DNA from: Lentisphaeria bacterium
Lineage (GTDB): Bacteria > Verrucomicrobiota > Lentisphaeria > Victivallales > UBA1829
NCBI GenBank assembly: GCA_017646015.1
Contig: JAGCNI010000006.1
Span: 1 to 40,383, forward strand
Reading direction: 5' to 3'
DNA length: 40,383 nucleotides
The position numbers were made by a program, and so were the translations under genes. The notes beneath the pieces are model-generated. The model had not been told where the DNA came from, ran no database searches, and saw only the letters and a program-made list of their open reading frames with translations. Positions 16,852-24,703 of the stretch are shown here, in pieces. Within the stretch, counting starts at the first letter, position 1, and the number at the start of each line of letters is the position of its first letter.

Positions 16852-18342
16852 ATGGCTGGCATTATTATAAATGAAGATTTTGAAAATTTCATGGCTTCAA
16901 GACCGATGGAAAAAATGACAGAAGCCGGCTTGAAAGAACAGATTGACAATTATTCAGGAAAACAGGTCGAAATGATCGTTTTTTGCGGAAACGGTATGCG
17001 GGCGATGTTTGACAGTCATGTTTTTGAACCCCTGTGGAAAGATATGGAAGAACTGCCGGACGGACGCCTGATGTATCGCGGAGTGGAAGTCACTAACGAT
17101 CCGCTGCCAGTCAAGAATAATGCAATGAATTGCAAGCGACTCTATGAAAACAATAAAAATCCTTTTAAGACAAGAATCGACTATGCCCGTTCCAAAGGAA
17201 TAAAAGCCGGGGCAAGTATGCGTATGAATGATGTGCATTGGGCATTGAAACCGGAATTTCTGATGCATAGCGATTTCTGGCGGAAACATCCGGAATTCCG
17301 TCGTGCGGCATATCAGCCCACATGGACAGGTCAAGCATTGGATTATGCCATTCCGGAAGTGCGTGAGCGTTCTTTGGCATTGATCCGGGAATATCTGGAA
17401 CGTTTTGAGTTTGATGCGATCGAAGTGGACTGGATGCGTACACCGCCGCATTTCAGACCCGGTTTTGAGGCACAGGGATTGCGTATTTTGAATGACTTTA
17501 TGCAGCAGGTCCGCGGCATCGCCGACAAAACCGCGGAGAAAACAGGACACAGTGTTGATGTACTTGTCCGTGTCCCGACCGATCCGGACATTGCCAGACG
17601 CCATGGATTTGATGTTGTGCGCTGGGTGAAAGAAAAATGGGTTTCACATGTTACTGTTACCAATCATTACGCAACCACTGATTTTGATCCGCCATTGGAA
17701 CTGTGGAGATCTCTGTTGGGAGATGAAGTTTCGCTTGCCGCCGGAATGGATATCAACTGCCGACAGCATTTCAATGTCCCGCTGGGATTCCGCAATACGG
17801 AAGATATCATCAAAGGATATGCAGCATCATTTCTCTATCGCGGTGCAAATAAGCTCTACTTTTTTAATCACATGGACGGCAATAAGAGCTGTATGTATGA
17901 TTTTAATCAGTTCAAAAGAGTTATTGACTGTGCCGGAAGTCTTGAAACTGTTGAACCGGAAAAACGCCGTCATGTTGTCACCTTCAATGATATGAATGCG
18001 CCGGGAACCCCTTTCAAAGGACCCCTGCTGCCGTTGAAAGTTGATGCGTACAATGCAGAAATCCGGATCAATGTCGGCGGCGGTACAGCAAACCGGAATG
18101 CGTTTGTCATTTTGGTCACGGATACATTGAACGAGATGACAAAAGTACGGTTGAACACGGTTTATTGCACAAAATGCACCATGCCGGATGAATATGAAAA
18201 ACCGCTGGCAGACGGAACATTCTCGGCATGGCAGATCCCTGCAGAAGTTCTGCATGACGGTGACAATGTCATAGAGATTGAAGCCGGTCAGGAAGAAATT
18301 TATGTCAACTGGTGTGAGATCCTGATTCAGGTAAAAGAATAA
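16852..18342 (+). CDS. GHL10-like TIM-barrel glycoside hydrolase candidate
   Basis: The 496-residue protein has no signal peptide. From about residue 100 to 380 it reads as a TIM barrel: KAGASMRMNDVHW, LDYAIPEVRERSLALIREYLERF and FDAIEVDWMRTP are typical of hypothetical glycosyl hydrolase family 10-like proteins, where the Glu-x-Asp at a strand end is a likely catalytic feature. A beta-rich tail of about 110 residues with an IEIEAG strand follows, similar to carbohydrate-binding C-domains. AGGAG lies nine bases before the ATG. Substrate is unknown; operon position suggests action on the imported glycan. Confidence 0.7.
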   Translation: MAGIIINEDFENFMASRPMEKMTEAGLKEQIDNYSGKQVEMIVFCGNGMRAMFDSHVFEPLWKDMEELPDGRLMYRGVEVTNDPLPVKNNAMNCKRLYENNKNPFKTRIDYARSKGIKAGASMRMNDVHWALKPEFLMHSDFWRKHPEFRRAAYQPTWTGQALDYAIPEVRERSLALIREYLERFEFDAIEVDWMRTPPHFRPGFEAQGLRILNDFMQQVRGIADKTAEKTGHSVDVLVRVPTDPDIARRHGFDVVRWVKEKWVSHVTVTNHYATTDFDPPLELWRSLLGDEVSLAAGMDINCRQHFNVPLGFRNTEDIIKGYAASFLYRGANKLYFFNHMDGNKSCMYDFNQFKRVIDCAGSLETVEPEKRRHVVTFNDMNAPGTPFKGPLLPLKVDAYNAEIRINVGGGTANRNAFVILVTDTLNEMTKVRLNTVYCTKCTMPDEYEKPLADGTFSAWQIPAEVLHDGDNVIEIEAGQEEIYVNWCEILIQVKE

Positions 18343-18362
18343 AAATTCAGTTTAGAGAAATC

Positions 18363-19664
18363 ATGAAAAAAGAGATTCCCTCTTCAATGCTTGTTTTTGA
18401 CGGTGAAAAAAATTCATCTCCGGAAACAGACAGATATGCACAGGTGCAAATCACCGGAAAAACCAATAAATCCCCCCTCTCTTATCAAGCCGGGGAAGAG
18501 ATGATTTTTTCTTTCAAGGCAGATTTCGGCAATGTCGAAACGGGAAAATGGTTTCTCTTTTATGAGCGTAAAGGGGACGATCATAAAACTTTCAGCGGTA
18601 AAATCCCTGCGGATCAGCCACTGACGGTAAAAACCTCTATCCGTCATCCGGGCTTTGTCAATGTCAATGTTTATCTTGTTGATGACAAAGGGAATCACTT
18701 GACTAAACTTGATTATCGTAATAAACAAGCTCCGATCGGATTCTTTGCGGGAGCCGGAGTTGAAATAGAATCTCTCACTGATTGCGGCGAACCGGAAGAT
18801 TTTGATGATTTTTGGAAAAAACAGAAAAAACGCCTGCAAGAGAGTCCTTTTCTCGGTCTGACAGAAAAGACGCTTGTAAGAGAACTCCCCGCGGGCAATA
18901 TTTATGCTGTCAGCATTCCTGCCCCCGGTCCCAGACCGGCAACTGGGTACATGACGATCCCCAGAAACGCCAAGAAAAAATCACTGCCGATTTTGATTAC
19001 TTTCAATGGTTATGGTTTGATCCGTCAACTGCCGCCGGAAGCAATCACTCATGGTTGTATCCATCTGCATATCAATGCTCACGGACAAAAACTCGGTCAG
19101 GATGATGCTTATTATGAAGAGTTTTTCAAATCCATTTGCACGGGAAACGCTGCTTATACCTATGATCCGGAGCTGAATAAAGATCCTGAACGTTGTTTTT
19201 TTAATGGCATGGTCATGCGTGTTTTACGTGCTCTGGAATATTTGAAGACTTGTCCGGAATGGGACGGAATCAATATTACAGCCTCCGGGAACAGTCAAGG
19301 TGGACTTCAAACCATGTGGGCGGCGGCTTTAGATCATGATGTTACAAAAGCAACGCCGGCAGTCACATGGTGCTGTGATTTGGCAGGTGCTGCAAAAGCT
19401 GAACGCTTGTCACCATTGTATCCTATTGCATATCAACCGGCATTAGATTATTATGATCCGGTATTTATGGCAAAGCGTATTACACAGGCAGAAGTAACGA
19501 TCCTCCGGGCTGGATTGGGGGATTATAACTGTCCGCCAACAGGAGTTGCCATCAGTTACCGGAATCTGGCAACTCCCCTTAAAACAATTCATTGGTATCA
19601 AGGCAGCGATCATGGATTTGTGCCGGAAAATCCTGAAATCATAACCTGGACAACCAAGTCATAA
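18363..19664 (+). CDS. CE7-type acetyl esterase (acetyl xylan esterase / cephalosporin-C deacetylase family)
   Basis: The C-terminal part (about 140-430 of 433) is a CE7-type alpha/beta hydrolase: entry helix EDFDDFWKKQKK, nucleophile elbow GNSQGG with Ser311, Asp387 in GLGDYNCPP, and His417 in GSDHG. These match the triad of enzymes that remove acetyl groups from sugars. An unusual N-terminal beta domain of about 130 residues precedes it. There is no signal peptide, so it should act on internalised acetylated oligosaccharides. It is the last gene of the operon; a weak ribosome site precedes the ATG. No clear terminator was found before the convergent gene. Confidence 0.85.
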   Translation: MKKEIPSSMLVFDGEKNSSPETDRYAQVQITGKTNKSPLSYQAGEEMIFSFKADFGNVETGKWFLFYERKGDDHKTFSGKIPADQPLTVKTSIRHPGFVNVNVYLVDDKGNHLTKLDYRNKQAPIGFFAGAGVEIESLTDCGEPEDFDDFWKKQKKRLQESPFLGLTEKTLVRELPAGNIYAVSIPAPGPRPATGYMTIPRNAKKKSLPILITFNGYGLIRQLPPEAITHGCIHLHINAHGQKLGQDDAYYEEFFKSICTGNAAYTYDPELNKDPERCFFNGMVMRVLRALEYLKTCPEWDGINITASGNSQGGLQTMWAAALDHDVTKATPAVTWCCDLAGAAKAERLSPLYPIAYQPALDYYDPVFMAKRITQAEVTILRAGLGDYNCPPTGVAISYRNLATPLKTIHWYQGSDHGFVPENPEIITWTTKS

Positions 19665-19752
19665 ATTCATTCCATTCCGTATTGACTGCTGCACCCCGGG
19701 ATTCTGCAAAGTCTTCTATTCTGCTTGATCAGAGGGATAATACCGGATAAAA

Positions 19753-21738
19753 TCATTCAAATTCAACCGCAGTCATGCTGTACCCTTTAAAATAAGGCAC
19801 TGTGAATGTTACATAATTCCCATCAATCACAAAATCAATCTCTTCTCTGTCCGGACAAGAATAAACCTTTTTGACTTTTTGTCCGTCGAGGCGGAGTTTG
19901 ACCGGGATATTGTATGCTTCAAGTGCTTCTTCCACGATCAGCATTTCACCGCGGAGCTCAGGAATGTAATTCAAAAGATGCACCATTTTCCGTGACGGCT
20001 GTTCGCTGACAAATGCTCTGGCGAACGAAGGGAATTTCTCTCCGGTCAGCAGCATAGGTTCTGCCAGCAGATGGTCTATCATCATTTTGAACAGTGAACG
20101 CAGTTCAACAGAGGCAGCCTTGAAATATCCGCTGAAAAGTTTTCCTGAACAATATGCGACTTGTTTGGTCATTGTAATAAACGGCAGTTCCGTGGGGGCT
20201 GCCGGTGGTGTGTAAAAACAGGAATAGATCCCGTCAAAGCCTTTATCATAATACGGTGCAACCAGTTTCGCAGCTTCGATCGTACCCGGCAGTGCCTCCG
20301 CTTCGATACAATCCGCATTAGGAGTAAGCGGGAGTTCCGGAGTCACATCTTTGTAGTTTTCTGTCATACAGAAATAGCAGGGATTGAATGTTTTTTCTGC
20401 CTTGAAGCTGACCCCCCATTCTTTTTCAAACACGAAATGAGTTCCGTCAACATCCAGTCCTGACGTGCCAGTTGCAATAATTTTTCCACCTTTTTTGAAG
20501 TGAACAGCAAGTTTTTCTCTGATCACATCATCCACATTCACATAGTCCGGCAGGACAAGCAGATCATATTTGCTCCAATCATTTTCCGAATCAATAAGAT
20601 CAAACTGCATATTGAGTTCAGAAAGCATACGGATCACTGCTTTGGATGTTTCATTGACAGTCATTTCCGGCAGGACAACTGCCATATCGACAGGATTTTT
20701 GGCATCATCAAACCAGGGGTCATATTGTTTGAGCTTCCCGTAAATACGACTTAAACTATTGACAATTCCACGATAATAAGTGCCATCCGGAATAAAATGG
20801 TCTCCGATATTCGGACGCATACCATTGGCAAGCCCGAAAAAGAGATCATATTCGATTGCTGCATCCGTGCGTAAACTTCCGAAATCACCCCAGTTATAAA
20901 AACGTCCGGTCATATTGAGGATCGATTCATTATTCTGAGTCAATGTACGGAAATAACGTGATTTTGCAGGGAGCCAGTCATAGCCCCAGCATGGAACTGT
21001 CGGCAGACATTCACATTCAAGATAAGAGCCATATTTCAGATTATCACGAGGTGAAAGACCGAGGCAAAACATCATCAATCCATCTCTGCGAGGCTGTACG
21101 ATTTCTGAAATATCTTTCGCAAGTCGTTCATCAGACAACTGGGCAAACTTTGCCTGATCTTCCGGATCTTTCGGGTCCATTCCAAGTTTGCGCATCCCCT
21201 CAACACAGTGTTTGCATACACATGGAAACGCATTGAAACTGTCCAAAAGGAATCCGGCAACAGGATATTTTTCCTTGACTTCACGGATCAGGGAAAGCAA
21301 ATAGTCCCGATACGGTGAATTGATGCACATGATACGCAGATAGGGAGTAATATCACTGTCAAGAACATATTTATGAAATATTTTATCATCAGGGGTAACT
21401 TTGCACCATTCCGGATGCATAACACCATCTTCATTGCTCAACCCGCAATTAAAGTATGCACAGACTTTAATATTTCTCTTACTTAAAGCATTGAAAACAT
21501 CGCCAAAAAGATCATGACCTTTTTGCAAAGAGGGATGCCGGTTGCCGATTTTTGTGTCATAGTAACAAAAGCCCTGATTACATTTTGCATGGAAACCGAC
21601 AAGGTCTGCACCGATACGCTGAATATCATCTGCAAAATTTTCAGCATTGAATCCATGTCCGACATTGGTGCAGCATTGTTGTGTGTGATTATCGAAAAAA
21701 AGTGCATATTTGGGTTTATACATAGTCGCTACCTGCAT
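19753..21738 (-). CDS. GHL6-like glycoside hydrolase with beta-galactosidase-trimerisation-like domain
   Basis: The 661-residue protein has an N-terminal TIM barrel (about 10-330) related to hypothetical glycosyl hydrolase 6 and alpha-fucosidase-like folds, with VAGFLLDSFNAFPCVCKHC as a barrel-strand motif. A flavodoxin-like domain follows (about 350-560; YDLLVLPDYVNV, GGKIIATG) of the kind seen in GH42 trimerisation domains, then a small C-terminal beta domain. There is no signal peptide. Start choice is open between ATG 21738 and ATG 21723. It converges on the esterase operon but has its own promoter (21787-21814), so it may respond separately. Specific substrate is unknown. Confidence 0.75.
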   Translation of the reverse strand: MQVATMYKPKYALFFDNHTQQCCTNVGHGFNAENFADDIQRIGADLVGFHAKCNQGFCYYDTKIGNRHPSLQKGHDLFGDVFNALSKRNIKVCAYFNCGLSNEDGVMHPEWCKVTPDDKIFHKYVLDSDITPYLRIMCINSPYRDYLLSLIREVKEKYPVAGFLLDSFNAFPCVCKHCVEGMRKLGMDPKDPEDQAKFAQLSDERLAKDISEIVQPRRDGLMMFCLGLSPRDNLKYGSYLECECLPTVPCWGYDWLPAKSRYFRTLTQNNESILNMTGRFYNWGDFGSLRTDAAIEYDLFFGLANGMRPNIGDHFIPDGTYYRGIVNSLSRIYGKLKQYDPWFDDAKNPVDMAVVLPEMTVNETSKAVIRMLSELNMQFDLIDSENDWSKYDLLVLPDYVNVDDVIREKLAVHFKKGGKIIATGTSGLDVDGTHFVFEKEWGVSFKAEKTFNPCYFCMTENYKDVTPELPLTPNADCIEAEALPGTIEAAKLVAPYYDKGFDGIYSCFYTPPAAPTELPFITMTKQVAYCSGKLFSGYFKAASVELRSLFKMMIDHLLAEPMLLTGEKFPSFARAFVSEQPSRKMVHLLNYIPELRGEMLIVEEALEAYNIPVKLRLDGQKVKKVYSCPDREEIDFVIDGNYVTFTVPYFKGYSMTAVEFE

Positions 21739-21786
21739 GGTTATAATTTTTAGGTTATTTTCTGCATTGATAATTAATGAGATGCT

Positions 21787-21814
21787 AATATAATGTTTTA
21801 ATATCTTATGTCAA
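21787..21814 (-). promoter_or_regulatory. Promoter of the GHL6-like gene
   Basis: On the minus strand a perfect TTGACA (21814-21809), a 16-bp spacer and TATATT (21792-21787) lie about 50 bp before the start codon. Confidence 0.65.
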
Positions 21815-22104
21815 GAACAGGAAAGGAAAAAAATAGATTTTTGAATCTCTGAAATATTGAAATTGTCTCAAACAACAGCAAATCTTTCGCTGAAACTCAA
21901 AACAAGAAATCAAAATGACATTCTTCAATGTCGTTGCGGATATGATCACAAATACCGCTGTATTGCAGATCAAGAACTGTTTTTTTATCCTGCAATATAA
22001 CATTTGATGCGTACGGCTACAATATTAAATCTTGAAAAAAGGTTATTTTATACGGAAAGAAACAACTTTTTTCTGTAATTTTTGAGAAAATGGATGAATC
22101 ATCC

Positions 22105-22133
22105 TTGACAATACAGTAGATCTGCTGTAAATT
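22105..22133 (+). promoter_or_regulatory. Promoter of asd
   Basis: A perfect TTGACA (22105-22110), 17 bp and TAAATT (22128-22133) predict a leader of about 75 bases before the asd ATG. Confidence 0.6.
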
Positions 22134-22215
22134 ACCGGGCTTTATTTTTGATTTGGATAAAGCATGAACCTTATTTAACAGAAACAATTTAAATCAGATC
22201 GGAGTTGGCTGAATC

Positions 22216-23226
22216 ATGGGAAGAGCCAAGTGCGTAGCAGTGGTCGGCGTTACCGGCGCCGTCGGTCTTGAAATGTTGGAAACACTCGAAAAGCGTGACT
22301 TTCCGGTGTCATCCATTAAACTTTTGGCATCCGCAAGATCCGCGGGCCGGAAAATGAAATTCAAAGGCGAAGAGATCACTGTGGAAGAATTGACTGAAAA
22401 TTCTTTCAAAGGTGTTGACTATGCTCTCTTCAGTGCAGGCGGATCCATTTCCGAAGCATACGCAAAAGCCTGTGTGGACAGCGGTGCTGTGATGATTGAT
22501 AACTCCAGCGCATTCCGTATGGTCGATACTGTTCCGCTGGTGATTCCGGAAATCAATGCAGAAGATGCTTTCAAACATCAGGGTATCATCGCAAACCCGA
22601 ACTGCACAACTGCAATCATGGCAGTGGCTGTTTATCCGCTTCACGTCGCACGCAAAGTCAAACGTCTTGTGTGTGCAACCTATCAGGCAGCTTCCGGCGG
22701 CGGTGCTCCTGCCATGCAGGAATTGATCGATCAGACACGCGCAGTCCTCGAAGGTAAACCCGTTGATGTCAAAGTCATGGCTCAGCAGATCGCTTTCAAC
22801 CTGTTTCCCCATATCGACTCTTTCAAAGAAAACGGTTATACCAAAGAAGAGCTCAAAATGGTCAATGAAACCAAAAAAATCATGCACGCTCCGGATATGC
22901 AGATCTCCTGCACATCTGTCCGCGTTCCTGTCCTCCGGGCTCATTCTGAATCCATCAACCTCGAATTTGAAAATGATATCACTCCGGAAGAAGCACGCGA
23001 AATCATCGCAAAAGCTCCCGGCGTGACACTCTGCGACGATCCGGCAAACAAAGTTTATCCGATGCCGATCGATGCAACCGGAAAATACGATGTCCTCGTC
23101 GGACGAATCCGTCAGGATATCTCCCGCAATGACAAACGCGGACTCGAATTGTTTGTCAGTGGTGACCAGCTCCTCAAAGGTGCGGCTCTCAATGCCGTAC
23201 AGATCGCTGAAGTTCTCAACCGCTGA
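22216..23226 (+). CDS. asd: Aspartate-semialdehyde dehydrogenase
   Basis: Asd reduces aspartyl phosphate with NADPH to the semialdehyde, the branch point to lysine/diaminopimelate, threonine and methionine. The 336-residue protein has the NADP loop GVTGAVG (11-17), the catalytic Cys130 in ANPNCTTA, and the substrate-binding VRVPVLRAHS segment. GGAG lies eleven bases before the ATG, slightly long. It is a monocistronic gene between a good promoter and a strong terminator. Annotation is secure. Confidence 0.97.
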   Translation: MGRAKCVAVVGVTGAVGLEMLETLEKRDFPVSSIKLLASARSAGRKMKFKGEEITVEELTENSFKGVDYALFSAGGSISEAYAKACVDSGAVMIDNSSAFRMVDTVPLVIPEINAEDAFKHQGIIANPNCTTAIMAVAVYPLHVARKVKRLVCATYQAASGGGAPAMQELIDQTRAVLEGKPVDVKVMAQQIAFNLFPHIDSFKENGYTKEELKMVNETKKIMHAPDMQISCTSVRVPVLRAHSESINLEFENDITPEEAREIIAKAPGVTLCDDPANKVYPMPIDATGKYDVLVGRIRQDISRNDKRGLELFVSGDQLLKGAALNAVQIAEVLNR

Positions 23227-23250
23227 ACCTGATCAATTCTGTTTGATCCA

Positions 23251-23288
23251 ACGCTCCGGGTCCGTTGTGTTCCGGAGCGTTTTTTTTC
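23251..23288 (+). terminator. Intrinsic terminator of asd
   Basis: ACGCTCCGG (23251-23259) and CCGGAGCGT (23272-23280) form a 9-bp stem with a 12-base loop, followed by about nine Ts. Confidence 0.93.
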
Positions 23289-23316
23289 TGAACTTTTTTA
23301 CAGGAGTACATTTATT

Positions 23317-23862
23317 ATGAAACTGACAACATCCGATACTTTTACATGTGTTGTTGACCTGCAGGAAAAACTGGTTCCTGCCATGGGCAATTCTGAAAAC
23401 CTGATGAAACGGGTCAAAATCCTTTTGGGCGGACTGCAGAGTCTGGAAATTCCAGTTCTCGCCACCGAACAGTATCCGAAAGGTTTGGGCGCAACTCTTC
23501 CGGAAGTGAGTGAACTTTTTACTCCCGGTGCAGCTGTGATCGAAAAAAATTCTTTCTCCTGTTTCGGTACAGAATCCTTCGCCGAAGCAGCCCGTCAGTG
23601 CGGACGCAAAAACATGATCCTGCTGGGTGTGGAGTCCCACGTCTGTGTTTTTCAGACAGCTCTGGATGCGTTGGAACTTGGCTATACAGTGTATCTTGTG
23701 GAAGATTGTATCGATTCCCGTTTTGCCTCGGATAAAGCCGCTGCGATCGCTGCTCTGCGTGATGCCGGAGTGAAGATCCTGACCAGTGAAATGATTCTGT
23801 TCATGCTGATGCGTGCATCCTCTCATCCTGCATTCAAAACCATTTCCAAATTGATCCGCTGA
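23317..23862 (+). CDS. Isochorismatase-family (cysteine) hydrolase
   Basis: The 181-residue protein has the Asp-Lys-Cys triad of the isochorismatase/nicotinamidase fold: Asp14 in VVDLQEKL, Lys77 in IEKNSFSCF and Cys110 in ESHVCVFQTALDAL. Length and motif spacing fit the YcaC-like branch, whose substrates are mostly unknown amides. It lacks the usual metal-binding extension of nicotinamidases. It follows the asd terminator, with AGGAG upstream of the ATG, so its promoter must be weak, read-through or overlapping. Only the family can be stated. Confidence 0.88.
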   Translation: MKLTTSDTFTCVVDLQEKLVPAMGNSENLMKRVKILLGGLQSLEIPVLATEQYPKGLGATLPEVSELFTPGAAVIEKNSFSCFGTESFAEAARQCGRKNMILLGVESHVCVFQTALDALELGYTVYLVEDCIDSRFASDKAAAIAALRDAGVKILTSEMILFMLMRASSHPAFKTISKLIR

Positions 23863-23878
23863 TCCAGTTGCAAGAATC

Positions 23879-23927
23879 AAAAAAAGCTCTCCGCTGTCTT
23901 CTTCATAACTGCGGAGAGCTTTTTTTG
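23879..23927. terminator. Bidirectional intrinsic terminator
   Basis: GCTCTCCGC (23886-23894) and GCGGAGAGC (23911-23919) form a 9-bp stem flanked by seven As and seven Ts, so it works on both strands. It ends the isochorismatase gene from the left and the large minus-strand unit from the right. Confidence 0.93.
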
Positions 23928-23942
23928 TATATGGAGTTCTTA

Positions 23943-24650
23943 TTATTTCTGACGTTTGAAAATCTGCGGCGGCTGTTTGGTGGTTGCTCTGGAACGGACA
24001 TCATATTTTCCGCTGAGAGCAGTGACCTTCATAAAATTGTAGAAATTTCCCTGTTTATCATAATGAGCTGCATAGTCGTCGAGGGTTGTGCCCTGCGGCA
24101 TTTTGCCATTTTTCTGCATGGTGTTTTTCAGCATTTTGGAGAAAGCCTTTACATCCCAGCGGAGTTCAAAAGAATCTTTGTCTTTCCAGATCACAATTGC
24201 CGGAACGGTAAAGTCCTGATTCAGTTCATCGCTGTGCAGAGTGATCTGGAGGATTCCGTTTTTGCAGTCCCATGATCCCATCTGAATGTGACTCTGACTG
24301 TTCTGCTGCTGTTGGTGTGTGATGGTGCGGATCTTATAAATGACAGATTTATCTTTTCCGAATTTGAAAGTGGCTTCACCGGATGCCGGAGCGGCATTTA
24401 CATATTGAAACGGTTTTCCATTGATATCGGTTTCAGTAAAGGTCTGCGTGTAGCCATTGGAAATCCATGTTCCGACGAGTTTTGCTTTGGTTTCTTCATC
24501 CGGCAGAGTCATGGCAGCAAACATATTTACTGCCGGTTGGACGTCGAAATTCCGTGTTTCGATTTTCCGGTGCGCATTCAAAATCATCTGAGCACATCCG
24601 GTGATCATGATGCATGCTGTGGTTGCGAGTAAGAGAGCGAGTTTTTTCAT
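23943..24650 (-). CDS. Predicted lipoprotein of unknown function
   Basis: The 235-residue product has a lipoprotein signal (MKKLALLLATTACIMITGC) with lipobox Cys19. The mature part contains a beta-rich segment with GTWISNGYTQTFTETDINGKP and WDCKNGILQITLHSD, resembling small lipocalin-like or DUF-type domains that measure fit of a strand barrel, then a lysine/glutamine-rich tail. AAGGAT precedes the ATG. It is the last gene of the kinase-protease unit, 53 bp after the kinase, and its stop lies next to the terminator. Family not recognised. Confidence 0.75.
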   Translation of the reverse strand: MKKLALLLATTACIMITGCAQMILNAHRKIETRNFDVQPAVNMFAAMTLPDEETKAKLVGTWISNGYTQTFTETDINGKPFQYVNAAPASGEATFKFGKDKSVIYKIRTITHQQQQNSQSHIQMGSWDCKNGILQITLHSDELNQDFTVPAIVIWKDKDSFELRWDVKAFSKMLKNTMQKNGKMPQGTTLDDYAAHYDKQGNFYNFMKVTALSGKYDVRSRATTKQPPQIFKRQK

Positions 24651-24703
24651 TTTTTACAATCCTTTTATTATTTGTTAAATATCGTATGAAAAAGTTTTCA
24701 ATG

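Larger units (their letters stand above)
21739..22215. other. Divergent intergenic region, two promoters, no gene
   Basis: This stretch is AT-rich with no convincing coding sequence; the only sizeable open frame (minus, 65 codons) lacks a ribosome site. It holds the leftward GHL6 promoter, the rightward asd promoter and a small inverted repeat GACATT-CTTC-AATGTC at 21917-21932 of unknown role. No riboswitch was recognised upstream of asd. Confidence 0.6.

Noticed and set aside
21806..22003. 65-codon minus frame in the GHL6-asd gap
   Set aside because: No ribosome site, and the predicted GHL6 promoter overlaps its 3' end.
22134..22215. Lysine riboswitch upstream of asd
   Set aside because: The leader is only about 75 bases and shows none of the helices such a riboswitch requires.
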